DNA of 64,000 nt, from NCBI GenBank assembly GCA_963971575.1, contig OZ020622.1, positions 4,812,279 to 4,876,278 on the forward strand, read 5' to 3'. The position numbers and the translations under genes were made by a program. The notes under the pieces were generated by a model, which worked only from the letters and a program-made list of their open reading frames with translations, was not told the origin of the DNA and did not search any database. This DNA is from Liopterus haemorrhoidalis. Its lineage: Eukaryota; Arthropoda; Insecta; Coleoptera; Dytiscidae. How positions within the stretch are numbered: position 1 is the stretch's first letter; every line of letters begins with the position of its first letter. This document shows positions 1 through 10,970 of this stretch, piece by piece.

Positions 1-438
1 TAAAATTCTATATTGCACTTATAGCTCACGAATCTCTTTGACACAACTTGCGCAACCTTAGAGGTCCGCACCCGGTTGAAAATCCCTGGTCTTAGTGACA
101 CTAGTTATGGAGAAGCGTGTCTTGACAATATATATGGCTTGTTACACACTACATGAAACGATAAAGGTTGCACATACAAATCGCGATAACGTCTCAACAA
201 GTCACGTTATCTGAAGATGTGACATGCAGCTGAAATGTTTGACGTTATAATTAAAATTGACGGTAAACTCACGCCTTGTCGGTTAAAATCAAAAGTTCTT
301 AATCGTGTCTAACCGAAACAAAACAAAAGATTTAAAAAAGATAACAAAACATGGACACTCAAATTGTACAAGATTTCAATACAATTCCTGACATATTGAT
401 CTATTTATATTTAATATGTAGAACCTACACCACTAGAG

Positions 439-495
439 CAGTGTTTCTCAACAGGGGTTCCCCAAAACTCAAGGGTTCCACGAAAAATAGTGATG
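439..495. mobile_element. hAT-type terminal fragment
   Basis: The sequence CAGTGTTTCTCAAC followed by GGGGTTCC is the same terminal motif seen at the ends of the complete element at 36863-37174. No opposite end or target duplication was found nearby, so this is a solo end or a badly eroded copy. Confidence 0.45.
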
Positions 496-666
496 AATAG
501 TAAACTCCATTCACAATAAATATGAGATGACGTCACACTTGGTTAATTGAAGTACCAACGTTATGATATGTTTTAATCAACATCAATCCATAACTCAGTA
601 CATTTATTTATTTAATGTTGGTAAATTTTTCCAATGTTGTCAGTTTGTAATTGGATTGTTCAGAGG

Positions 667-667
<1 letters not shown>

Positions 668-715
<48 letters not shown>
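668..715. repeat. (AT)n microsatellite
   Basis: About 23 uninterrupted AT dinucleotides followed by a short ATACAT variation. Confidence 0.95.
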
Positions 716-721
<6 letters not shown>

Positions 722-3439
722 TTTAATTTTACTGTAATAAAAATATCCAAAGCTCTTAATAGCCGTGCTCAAAGGATGGTTTTGTCTCTTATTAAATATT
801 GAAAGATAATTAATTTGATTTTAGGAGAGCATGTTACTGTCGAGTTTTTTAAAACTCATAAAAGAGTAATAGATATCAAATATGATGGGTGATATTTCTA
901 TAACGTACTTTTATCTGTATATTGTGTTTGTATATTTTAAAAGGTTTTATAATTTGTAATGTAAGTGAACAAAAACAATATTTAATTTTGTATCTTGGTC
1001 GATAAACAAATATTATATATGATTAATAAAATATGTTCTATTTACATTTGTAACGTTGTTTTTTTTGTAATTTTAACCTATACGTCTGTTACGGTGAACG
1101 GTTTATTATCATCAGATGCAAACAAAAAGTAATTTTAGCATACTCATGAAATTTACACTTGCAGCTAGCGGCAAAAAACTGTTTGACTTGAAATAATATT
1201 TGAATATTCATTATTCGAAACAAAATTGTATCTAACATCTGAAATTCAAAAATTTCTATTCGAATAATAAAAAATTTTACTCTTTATCATTGCTTTCCAA
1301 TATCATTTAGTGAGTTCAGGAAGCAGGCTCGGGGCGTTCGAGAAAAGGTCTAAACGCGTTTATTCGAGCGGTCTGGAGTTAAACAGTGTGACTCGGAACA
1401 CTCCGCGTTTGCTTCCCGAACCCGCTGTGTCAATGTGACACCGACACCAGGCGAAAAATTAAAGTAAATTGTATAAAAAGTATTAAAAGAACACGACACA
1501 TTTCTAAAAACAAATATTTCTGATGATTCTTATACACTGAAATTTATTATTATTTTTTTTTTTTTAATACTACGTTACACACTTAATATAATATAAACCA
1601 TAAATTTCGCGACAAATTGGTTAGAAAGAACTGCTGTGCATCATAATTTACATTAATTCCTTTCCTCCATAGGAAATATAGGTTTTCAATATATTTTTAG
1701 AAGTTGTTCGATATAACCTAACTTTTTTTGACAGTTTACGAATTGGAAACAAGGTGAGTTTTTCAACTGTGACGTCATTTCAAAGTTACGGTAAATGGAC
1801 TTTAGTTACAAAATGAGATATATGGTGCAATTATGTGTTGTTATGGACAGTTTCTTATAGATTTTGTCTGTAAGCTTACAGATTTGCCACAGAATTGCAC
1901 CAATACATTGCCTATTTCATTGATAAACAAAAAATAGCCATATAAACAATAGTAAATTATGTTACTAATAAATTACTTTGTCAACGACTGCATAATTTAC
2001 CAAGTTTTTCCAAGTCCGCCACTTGCAAGTACCAACTTATAAAATTAATCTAAAGAGCGGGAAATTCAAACGTCTGTCAATCATTTATGAACACTCTGTA
2101 TATACCTGTCTTTGATTGATCGGTGACGTTATTCTCTCTATAAAAAAAATCATATGTAAAACTGTACCTCTTATGTATTATTTGACCTTTTTTATGTTAA
2201 AGGGGATTACCATAGAGATTAAAATGTACAGAGGCATCAATGGCAATAATCTGGTACACGTGTACCATAATGTACTTACTGTAAAGCAAACTGTGCATAG
2301 TACAGTTTAAATTCAATTAAATTTGTATACAGTTCCGAACTAGTAGTCAAATGTTACAAGTTTCTTGAAACGGTAACAACAAAAGGAATAATATAAAACT
2401 TGATACAGATAGAACATAAGGTGTTTCATATTTGGGCGCTAATAGCCATCAAAGTGGATAAGACATGTAATAAATATAACAGAAAGCAGAATTTTAAAAA
2501 TTATAGTGTGAATGATAACACATTTCAGCATTTTGTAAGTGCAACATATTCATGAGGGTACATATTAAAAATTATACATTTCAATAACTTTTGAAAGAAT
2601 AATCTTTTAAAACTTTTTAAGTTTTATTTTTCCAGACGGGTCAAAATTGAATTTGAAATTTTGTAGATACAATCGAGACACATTTCAGATTTTTAGAACA
2701 GCCCCTCTGGGTAATAGGTTGAGGAACAAAAGTTTTTTGATGTATTTTTGGCAAAAATCCCATAAAAAAAAATATATTTTTCAAAAATAAAAATTGCTTG
2801 TTTATCCTCTTATGAAGAGGTTTCAGTTAACCGTTTACCGCATAGTGTGCCATATATGGCACATTCCCATTTTTATTTTTTATTTTACTTTTAAAACTGA
2901 ATCAGAACGTTACTTTATGAATGTTCATATATGCCACATACACAGCAATTGATCCTGCAGTATCTTAAGTAATAGGCTGCAATAGATTTGAGGATATCAA
3001 GCGGAATTTGCACTTGAACGATAACTCTAAATTTATTGAGAAAAGACAACTAGAAGATACGGCCTTTTCTTTCAAAAATTCGAGGGCTACTGCTTTTAAT
3101 CCCTAATGAAGAACACCTAGCAATTGACGAGCAAATAATACGGAATCATTTTCTTTTGTAACATAATGTTGAATCATAATGTTCCATGTATGGCACAAAC
3201 CCTAAATTATTATTTTAATTATTATTTTTTCATAAAAATAATAATTAATATTTTAAATATATTTTTTTAATTAATTTTTCTATCAATAAGAACCAATTCC
3301 TAATGCTCATGAATTATTTCAGCCAAAAATAAAAATTCATGCAGTAAAGGGAATTACCGTACTCAAAATTTTAAGAAAATATATATATTTTTATCAAATA
3401 CATATGTTTATATTTATCTAGTGTTTTTGTTGAACTCAG

Positions 3440-3600
3440 TATTTTTCCTATATGTGTCAGAGTTGTATAAGCATGCCAAATTTCAACTTTATATGTTCAG
3501 CCGTTTGGCTACAATTTCTACCGTACAGATAGACAGACACATGAGTGACGTTATAAGGGTTTTTTGGTGGTCATACCTACAAAACCCTAGGGGGCTCAGA
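3440..3600 (-). mobile_element. Fragment of the tRNA-cassette transposon family, 5' end
   Basis: Read on the minus strand this carries the family's 5' landmarks in order: TAGGGTTTTGTAGGTATG, a stretch of GTCTGTCTGT, then GCCAAACGGCTGAAC and TTTGGCATGCTTATAC. It stops there, so only the first ~160 bp are present. Compare 22006-23520 and 27203-28104. Confidence 0.7.
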
Positions 3601-3783
3601 AACCAGCATTATTAATGAAGCTGGCTCAATTATAAGACTAATGTGTCCTTTAAAAAGGTTTTTTCAGTGATTGGGGGGAGGGAGTGCTTAAGTCAGTGAG
3701 CCTCCCCCCCTGGAGACCTACAGACCTACATACAGACCTGCATACAAACTGACAAACACACAGACATGTAGTAGACCAACTTA

Positions 3784-4432
3784 GGGTACATTCGATTTGA
3801 CGCTCAGAGCGTTCCGAGCACGTTCTGTACACTCAAACGTGTTCGATTTGACGCTCGGAGTACACTCAATTGCATTCGTTTTGCGATCGAGCGAGCATTT
3901 AGAGTGCGCTCTATGTGTTCGGGGTTTTAAGACCGAGCATATGGAGTATGACGTAAAAAAGTGTGGGAACGGCGGGAAAGAAATAAAAATTTTAAATTAA
4001 ATTATAAATAAAATAAAAATAATAGCCTTAGACAAATAACAATAGACAAATAATATTGTTATTTGTCTATAGCTACAGAGTACGGCCATTTTATATATTT
4101 GTGACGTTCTGTAAACAGCAAAAAAATTATTAAAATACATCGTGCATAAAATTAAAATGGAAGAAATTCATTAAATTAATTCATTAATTATTATTTAATT
4201 TTTAATTAATTTTATTTCTTCATCATTTCTTCATCGAAAAACCGAGGTATATAATTTTGATTCATGACTGACGTGAACTAATCTGAGAGTAAAAACGCCG
4301 CCTAAAATTGTAGGGTTAGATTTTATAAACATTACGTCACAAGAACGCTCGCTCCGTTAGTGCTCTATTCATGACGTCACCATCAACTGTTCGCTCAGCG
4401 CTCGCTCTACTCTGTACAACTCGAATGCACCC
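3784..4432. mobile_element. PIF/Harbinger-like MITE with TTA target duplication
   Basis: Terminal inverted repeats GGGTACATTCGATTTG (left) and, as its near complement, TCGAATGCACCC (right), each flanked by TTA at 3781-3783 and 4433-4435. A 3-bp TTA duplication fits the PIF/Harbinger superfamily. The interior has several GCTCGAG/GAGCGAGC-like subterminal motifs in both orientations and an internal hairpin around 4030-4070. There is no transposase frame, so it is non-autonomous. Confidence 0.65.
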
Positions 4433-4435
4433 TTA

Positions 4436-5100
4436 AAGGCCAAATGTAAACACTACTGACAGTATCCCAAGAGTAAAAGAGCTAATAGCCATCGATGATG
4501 TACGCAAACCTAAAAGTGAACCAGGGTAACAGTCCCCCAAAAGAGAAAGGTGACAGTTCTCAATACATTAGTCATTTTTTTAAAGTTGTCCCTTATGGTA
4601 TTGTTTCAAAGCGATCTATCTAAAACTTAAATATTTTTTCTACTGTGTCTGTATGATGCTTTAGAGTCCAAGCCCAGCAGCCGCCTCTCTGCCTCCACAA
4701 CCCCCGGTGTTTCCCCTGGCGTGTGCGCCGTCCCCAGGGTAGGAATCCCGCCCGGCAGGCGGCGAGACTAGCACGACACAACGCGTATTGACATTGCCAT
4801 AACGCTCGACTCTCGGGGAGCCACGGCCCACCAAGCCCGGAGTCACCCGCCCCCATCGACAGGTGTATGCGAACACGCTTTTTGGATGGATTTTATAACC
4901 CCCCCCCCACTCCCCAACAAACCCCCTACATTGTTCAACGTACAGGAACGGTACGACATAAAAATTATAACTCAAAAACAACTCAAGACAAAATGATTAA
5001 TGAAGGATTGGGGTAAATAAAAAAATATATCTCGAAAATGGGTAGATACAGAGAGCTGCGGTTTGAATTTTTGGAATCCTCATTCCTTAATTAGTCTTTT
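4436..5100. other. Intergenic with a GC-rich island at 4660-4880
   Basis: A sharply GC-rich block at 4660-4880 sits in AT-rich surroundings. It keeps two overlapping minus-strand frames open (4620-4856 and 4661-4981), but long frames are expected in GC-rich DNA and neither translation resembles a family I know. It could be the 5' part of a retroelement or a foreign insert. Around 5020-5100 lies one unit of the diverged ~190-bp repeat described at 12160-12770. Confidence 0.4.
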
Positions 5101-5360
5101 ATCTCAATACATTTTTTTTGCTTGGATAAATATTTGGAGAGTTATGGCGGGAAACTCCAAAAAATTTAAATTTAAATAACTCCCTTATTATTGACTTAAC
5201 AGCAAAAAATGTTAAACGAATATTGTTTAAAATAAAAAGACAAATCTTTTATCTAAATACATTTTTTTGATTGGATAAATATTTGGAGAGTTATGGCGGG
5301 CAAACTCCAAAAATTTTAAATTTAAATAACTCCCTTATATTTAAAAAATGTGAAACAAAT
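5100..5360. repeat. Tandem ~150-bp repeat (two units)
   Basis: Two units share the block TTGGATAAATATTTGGAGAG (near 5121 and 5270) and a following A/T-rich segment ending in ACTCCCTTAT. The same unit forms an array inside the nucleoporin intron at 43060-44150, so this is a dispersed satellite-like family. Confidence 0.7.
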
Positions 5361-5400
5361 ATTGTTAAGAATAAAAAGAAAAAAGGGATTGAAGGTTAGG

Positions 5401-5950
5401 AGAAGCGCCAAATTCAGGCTTTTCCCCGGGCGCAATTTTCCTGCGCACGGACGCCAGAAACCAAGGAACAGTCCAAACAGTGGATTCATCGCGGTTCCCC
5501 AACTCCAAAGAAGACAAAAGTGACCCATCAACCGGAAAGATGATATCCATTTTTTGAGACGTGAAAGTGATCTTACAAATAAATCTCCCAAAGGGCCAAA
5601 CAAATAACGGACAATATGCTGACCTTCTTGGCCATTTTTTGAATAAAATTCGCGTAAAACGTCTTGGTTTGGTCAAAAGGAAAATCCTATACCAACAATG
5701 CACCTATTCTCGAAAACTGGAAGAATTAAATTATGAAGTAGCTGTTCATCCACCTTATTCACCAGATCTGGCACTCTTCGACTTCTGTTTTTTACAAGCC
5801 TAAAAAAATACCTAGCTAGGAAGAGATTTCGGGCGGCCAAGGAGGTCATAACCTAAGATTATTTTGTGAGCCTGGAAAAAATTATTTAAAGAGGGCATAC
5901 AGGTATTCCAGCATCGCTGGACTATCTGTATAACATGAAGGTGATGATAT
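5401..5950 (+). pseudogene. mariner transposase fossil (C-terminal half)
   Basis: Conceptual translation shows the mariner landmarks SSRFPNSKEDKSDPSTGK, then FxDVKV with the expected Trp codon changed to TGA, LPKGQTNNGQYADLL, HPPYSPDLA, and after frame loss a segment readable as RFRAAKEVIT followed by FVSLEKNYFKEGIQVFQ. The region that should hold the second catalytic Asp (HDNARPH in active copies) is shortened and lacks it. The N-terminal half and the inverted repeats are not visible. This is a dead DNA-transposon gene that would have encoded the cut-and-paste enzyme of a Tc1/mariner element. Confidence 0.85.
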
Positions 5951-7498
5951 AATTAAACATGATTATGTAGTAAAAATAAATTAAATTATATTAAAAATTT
6001 TCTTTCATTTTCATTCCCACAAATTTTCATGTCGACCTCATATGAATTCCTAAAAGTTCATAAAACTGACATGCGAGATGGGTATATTTAAATAATCATA
6101 ACTTAAAGACGGTAAGAGGTAGCGACTTCTGGGTGGAACTTTTGAAATCCTCATACCCTATTTAATCTAGTGAATATTTATAGTCTTAATTGTTTAATCT
6201 ATTTTCTATTTATAGAGTCTTATCAAATGGATCAACGCAAAATTTTTCAATTTCAAGAGATTGCTATTTATGTTCAACATATATATCGACTCCCTATCTG
6301 ATTTCTTAGACAATAAATTTAATCGGATCACTTTTTTTCGGTTAAAAAATTGTGGTCATCAATGGTAATAAATCTTTCATTCAGAATGATTTAGAAAAGT
6401 GCGATGTTAATGACTGAAATGATTTGAGTTTATTAAATCAGAAAGCTATAGAATTTGTAAAATTTATTTATAAATGCTGGAATTCAGGGGGAATTAAGAT
6501 GTTAGAAATGTGTTAGAATTGTTTCTTTCAAACGAGAATTTAATAGACAGAAATTAATTGCTTTACCATTTTAAAACTAGGAGTGTATGCGTCTTTGGCG
6601 GCGAGAGGTGTAGCTATTACCGTTTTTTACTTTTAGGTGATTTTGTAGGTCCACCTGCTATTCTGCAGTAGGGCACTCATGTGTCTGTCTGTACGATAGA
6701 AATTGTGGCGAAACGGTCAGACCTAGAGAGGTCTAGATGAAATTTGGCATGCATATACATTTTTTTGACGCAGATATAGGGAAAATACTGAAGTTTCAAA
6801 AAACACATCGCTCAGAAATATTAAGAAATTTGTAAAAATAATAAAAATATATATACAGGTTGAATAAAGATTGAGATATGATTTTTTTTAGATTGGGAAA
6901 ATAATTTTTATAACAAAGTTAACCCAAAAAATCCAATGGTAGTACGGAAATTTTGCGGAACAAACCGGAAGTACAGGACATCACGGAATATTTTATTTTT
7001 TAAATGGGAACAATGGGTATTTAGATCTTAAATAACAATCTTTCGATAAATTTGTATGAAGATATAGTAACAAAAAGAAATTAACAAAAGAGTTATTAAG
7101 TGTTTATTTGGGTGGTAACACTCACGATTACGTTACAGTGTTGGTACAATTGTTTTAAGAATTGTTGTAATAATAAATAATACAAAATAGTAGCCCAGAA
7201 CACGAAAAGAGAATTAAATAAAATTGCTGACAGTAAAATTCCTCACAAGATTAATAGACATAGAAACGAAATTATGAGTATGATGATTGCGGAAAGGTGA
7301 TTTAAATAACTGTTTCTCAACCACCAGTTCGCGGTATTAATAACCGGTCCACATAGTGCCGTCGATAGGGTGTAGCATAGAAATAATCTGTCTCACAGGG
7401 CCGCTTAAGGTTGCGTCCACTCCATGAAAGTATGACAAAGCCAACTTGTGTGTTTTGAAGACCTGCTATAAAAGCTATGATCACCACCATATTTATAC
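5951..7498. other. Intergenic, scattered repeat fragments
   Basis: No gene seen. A single unit of the ~190-bp repeat (RAGAGATAGC / GGTAAGAGGTAGC type) lies near 6085-6200. A diverged 5' end of the tRNA-cassette transposon family lies at about 6640-6840, recognised by TTTTGTAGG, the GTCTGTCTGT run and AAATTTGGCATGCATATAC. At 7320-7350 a hAT-like end (TTTCTCAACCACCAGTTCGC) is present without a partner. Confidence 0.5.
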
Positions 7499-7600
7499 AA
7501 CAACGGCGTTCCTATGTTGAATACACCGGTTCTCGTCCGATCACCGAAGTTAAGCAACAGCGAACGCGGTTGCAAGTGGTTGGCAACTGACAAAGTTGCA
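7499..7600 (+). pseudogene. 5S rRNA-like sequence (pseudogene or 5S-derived SINE)
   Basis: The stretch follows the 5' two thirds of insect 5S rRNA closely: a CAACGGC start, TGAATACACCGG, TCTCGTCCGATCACCGAAGT, TAAGCAACAGCGAACGCGGT. This includes the internal-promoter A-box region. The 3' third (normally the TGGGTGACC...CCTGGGAA part) is replaced by unrelated sequence after about 7580. It therefore cannot give a normal 5S RNA. It is either a truncated 5S pseudogene or the head of a 5S-derived SINE. A non-LTR reverse-transcriptase scrap lies ~150 bp downstream, which fits retroposition. Confidence 0.75.
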
Positions 7601-7747
7601 TAAGTATCGACGTTTCATTGGCTTATATCAACAGACCGCGCTACATTCCAGTTGCAAACCGACTGATGGCGGTCTGGGTCAAAGAAAATTGCGCCAACGC
7701 TTATAGTGTAGGTGTGCTAACTGTGCCAAGCGGCTTATAAATACAAC

Positions 7748-8040
7748 TTGGGCTTTAAAAACGTATTTCATAAGTTCGCCCGAATTTTTTTATTCAAACC
7801 TATATCTTTGTTAACGAGGAACACTATTAATGTGGATGAAAACGTTTTACCGGTAGATCAAGTAAGAGTTGGCTATGTGTATTCTAGAGAATTGTATGTT
7901 AAAAATAGAGTACCCCAGGGGTCAATCCTTGGACCTATACTTTTTCTTTTATACTCATCTAACATTCCAAACACCATCACTATAAAACTATCATGCTATG
8001 CAGATGATTCTAAAATATACGCGAATCTATTAACGCATTA
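7748..8040 (+). pseudogene. Non-LTR retrotransposon reverse-transcriptase fragment
   Basis: The translation contains the reverse-transcriptase motif RVPQGSILGPILFLLY followed at the right distance by CYADDSKIYA, the catalytic YADD box. Only about 100 residues of the palm domain remain, with no upstream endonuclease and no downstream maturation-type region. It is a decayed Jockey/CR1-like fragment and the exact clade cannot be told. Confidence 0.85.
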
Positions 8041-8113
8041 CCACCTTAAACATCCCTGCCAATTGGCAATATCACTTGGCTTTTCCAATTGGCATAATGT
8101 GGACACAACTTGA

Positions 8114-8764
8114 CAATGGAGTACAACATGGAGCATTTTTATATAACTTGTTCTTTCTTAAGCTGGTTAAAAAATATTTGCGAACAACAATGACTCAAGA
8201 AAGATTAATAGCAAAAGCCCACATCAATTGTTAAAAAGTGAGCTTGTGAACAAGGGCGCAGCGAGAGTACACGCCGTCTGGGTGCGACCATCATATTGCC
8301 ACCCTTAAAAAATGGGCGCGTGTTTAAAAGTTGCAAGAAAAAAAAATCTTTTTTGTTTTTGCAATTTTTTTTCCCGACCCGGCAAAATTTTTCTGCGACC
8401 CGGGTCGCGACCTACACTTTAGGAAACGCTGAAATAGACTATAGATTTTAAAAATTTTGGAAGACAACATTTTTTAATTTTTCTTAGTGCCCAACTCCGC
8501 CTCGAAGCGGATTATGTATAAATCCATGTAAAAATACAATACTTGCAAATTTCATCGAAATGCCCGTAGCCGTCTACAGACGACTGCACAATGAAACACT
8601 TACATACGCTGATTGAACAAAATTACATGTGTTTTTGCATAGATGTCACACCATTCGTTAGGCATTAATTTTCAGAGCTGTAAACGCCTTTGTTAAACGT
8701 TAAAACTAACTTATTATTTTATACACAATGCATAGTCTGTAGTCGAATAATTAAACTGCTATTA
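8114..8764. other. Intergenic, partial hAT element at 8275-8430
   Basis: At 8340-8430 the minus strand reads as the GCGTTTCC...GGGTCGCGACCCGGGTCG end of the hAT element whole at 18012-19159. Its other end is missing. The rest holds no gene I can see. Confidence 0.5.
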
Positions 8765-9362
8765 CCCTTTTCACACTAGAACTTTAAGACGAATGAACTT
8801 AAAGTTCACCGATGTTTAAGATCGGTATGCTTTCACACTTGATATTTAAATCTCTGGTGCTGTCATCAGCTAAAGTAATTTTATCCTTAAGTTACCGTCA
8901 TGAAATTACCAGTTTTGAACTGTCTGCGCAGACGCACATTTTGAATTATTATAAACAAATATGGATATTTCATTTCATTCTACAATAAAAACACTACAAT
9001 GAAGAATATATTACACCTGTATTAACATGTAAGTCGATACATTTTATCTCAATTATTGTAGCTCTGTATTTTATTAAACACATTATTAAAATAAATAATT
9101 TTATTATAACAATAAGTATAAACTTCTTATAACGTCGATATAATACAGTATTCTTGTTTATGATAATATAAAATGTTGACAGCACAAATTCAAGGAGTAT
9201 TTTTTTATGATAGAAATTAAGTTGGCAATGTGGACGATGTTTAAGACGCAGATCTCTGTCTTAAACATCGCTTGTATTTAGACGAGGCCATACGGTTTCA
9301 CATTAGCGTTTAAAGATACATTCACTTTAACATCCGATCTTAAAGTTCTAGTGTGAAAAGGG
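8765..9362. mobile_element. 598-bp Tc1/mariner-type MITE, copy 1
   Basis: Terminal inverted repeats CCCTTTTCACACTAGAACTT and its complement ending GTGTGAAAAGGG, flanked by TA at 8763-8764 and 9363-9364. A second nearly identical copy is at 19756-20352. An AT-rich interior reads as a 63-codon frame in both copies (8994-9185; 19985-20176), but it is only shared repeat sequence with no protein features. Subterminal inverted GTTTAAGAC / GTCTTAAAC motifs are visible. Confidence 0.85.
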
Positions 9363-9977
9363 TATATGAATGCAACTCAAGTCGATAGGTTGAAGACTTT
9401 TGTGAAGCCAATAGACAACCAGACTGATAGTGCCTAAAAAGAGACTGTTAAAACAATGTTATATTCTTAATATAAAATCTCTGTAATGCTCCTGAACCGG
9501 TAGAGCAGTTGAAAAACTTTTGAAGGTCTTCAGTTCATTACCATCATAATACATAACCTCTGCTTTTGTTTGAAAATATTTTTCTGTCACATAAAAAACT
9601 TTTTACAGACTCTAGTATGTTACTGGTAATTGTTTTTATGATGCCACACTTCTCAAGCTTTGTTATACACTTTTTGAAGTGGTGTGTAAATTTATCTTTC
9701 AAAAAAAATATGATTACTTATGATAAAGCTTTTATATCCGTATGTCAAATATTGACTATTTGATAACAAGTTTCAACAATGACGTCATATATTCTAATTT
9801 TGTCAATTTGTTTGCTAATAAATGATCTACTGGATTAAAGAGATGAGGATGATCCTAAAAAAATCTCCCTGTAGCTTACAGAAGAATAAATGGTACTAAC
9901 TTATGTATAAAGAAAATAGTATCAGTAATGGGATTAAAAGTAACAGTATTCTCGTCTATAGTTGACAAAAAATTGAT
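9363..9977. other. Intergenic, nothing recognised
   Basis: AT-rich sequence with no gene, tRNA or repeat end that I can support. Confidence 0.5.
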
Positions 9978-10190
9978 GTGACGTGTGAATTTTCACACAT
10001 TGCAGGGTTTCGCAGGTATATAATAAGTGAAGGCGGCATGTTGAGTGTGTAGGACAAATTTTGCTTTGTAGTAATCACGGCAAAATGAACGATATTTTTT
10101 AAATAATTTATCGTCTGTTAATCTAAGAGCTTTAAAAACAAATTTTATGTTAAAATATTTTTTTGTTAATTCTAATTCGAATACCTAATA

Positions 10191-10313
10191 TACTAGCGTC
10201 GGCGAATCAACGCAGTTACGTCACACGACGTAACAAACAATTGCATTGTTCCAGACAATACAGTCGTTTGTTACATCATGTGACGTAACTGCGTTGATTC
10301 GCCAACGCTAGTA
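10191..10313. mobile_element. Palindromic MITE (123 bp) nested in the transposon copy
   Basis: A nearly perfect foldback: the left arm TACTAGCGTCGGCGAATCAA is complementary to the right arm ending TTGATTCGCCAACGCTAGTA, with arms of ~52 bp. Flanking TA dinucleotides are at 10189-10190 and 10314-10315. The related copy at about 15490-15510 shows the uninterrupted sequence (CCTAATACCATTAT on the minus strand), which proves insertion at TA. Confidence 0.85.
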
Positions 10314-10603
10314 TACCATTATTTAGGTTTCTAAATATGTGCAATATATTTTTTTTTTATATTGCTGGGTTCATTAAAATTTGAAAATTGCGCCTAAGGC
10401 TTCCATTGGTTGTTTTGAGTCATATGCTACGCCCATCTGGTTTCTTATACATGACACATAGAATGAAAATATAATTTCAACAATTCCAACTGGTTATTAA
10501 ATTTACGCTCTTAAAAATTAAATGCAACATTTGCCAAAATATAACAGAATTTTGACAAAATAATTTAAGCAAAATAAAAATGGAAAAAAATAATAAAATT
10601 GTT

Positions 10604-10682
10604 TCCTCTGTCCGGGAGCAAACCCTAGTTTGTTGCGTAGCAAGCGAGCAAGCTAACGATTAGACCAGGATACGCCTTCCAG
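10604..10682 (-). repeat. tRNA-like cassette, type 1
   Basis: On the minus strand TGGTCTAATCGTTAGC matches a tRNA D-arm/A-box and GGGTTTGCTCCCGG resembles a T-arm/B-box at suitable spacing. The acceptor ends do not pair convincingly, so it is not a working tRNA gene. It sits exactly where the other family copies carry different tRNA-like sequences. Confidence 0.65.
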
Positions 10683-10970
10683 TATAGTGTGTTACATAAC
10701 TATAACTTTTGTACATCGTCAACAAAAAAAAACAAAAAATGCGTTATTTTCCGAAAATATAATCTGATCAAAAATTCCTGTTGTACTATTTCGGTTCACA
10801 CCGATGTATATTACTTAGAATTTTTTCAGATGTTTAGTAACCATTTGAGCTACAGGGTGTGGAACAAAAAATTTTTCCACAATTTTGGCAAAAATCGCAT
10901 CAAAATAATTTATTTTGCAAAAATAAAATTTTGATCGTTAATCCACGTACTAAGGGCTTTCATTTGATAA

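Larger units (their letters stand above)
1..3430. other. AT-rich intergenic DNA, no gene recognised
   Basis: No open frame here looks like a conserved protein. The 79-codon frame at 563-802 is only a translated AT repeat. Visible pieces are a short hAT-type end, the AT microsatellite, and around 2640-2860 a weak, diverged stretch resembling the middle of the inverted-repeat family described at 22006-23520. Around 2840-3200 a short motif close to TGCCATATATGGCACA recurs, but I cannot assign it to an element. The rest shows nothing I can name. Confidence 0.6.
9978..10970 (-). mobile_element. tRNA-cassette transposon family, copy 1 (minus)
   Basis: Read on the minus strand, the order is the same as in the plus-strand copies: GTAGCTCAAATGG, TGTACAAAAGTTATA, a tRNA-like cassette (10604-10682), TTGCATTTTTATTTTGC, CAAATGTTGCATTTAATT, and the 3' end with ACCTGCGAAACCCTG and TGTGTGAAAATTCACAC. 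The copy is interrupted by a palindromic MITE at 10191-10313. The 5' terminal motif itself is not clearly visible, so the 5' boundary is approximate. Confidence 0.75.

Noticed and set aside
563..802. 79-codon frame rich in Tyr/Ile
   Set aside because: It is the (AT)n microsatellite translated; no protein features.
4620..4981. Two minus-strand frames in a GC-rich block
   Set aside because: Long frames are expected by chance there, they overlap each other, and neither resembles a known protein.
7405..7593. 62-codon minus frame
   Set aside because: Antisense of the 5S rRNA-like sequence.
8994..9185. 63-codon minus frame repeated almost identically at 19985-20176
   Set aside because: Identity comes from the two copies of a MITE; it has no domain, starts anywhere in AT-rich DNA, and lies in a non-coding element.
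10604..10682. Functional tRNA genes at the five cassette positions
   Set aside because: A- and B-box-like words are present, but acceptor stems do not pair and anticodon arms are poor, so I annotate tRNA-like repeats only.
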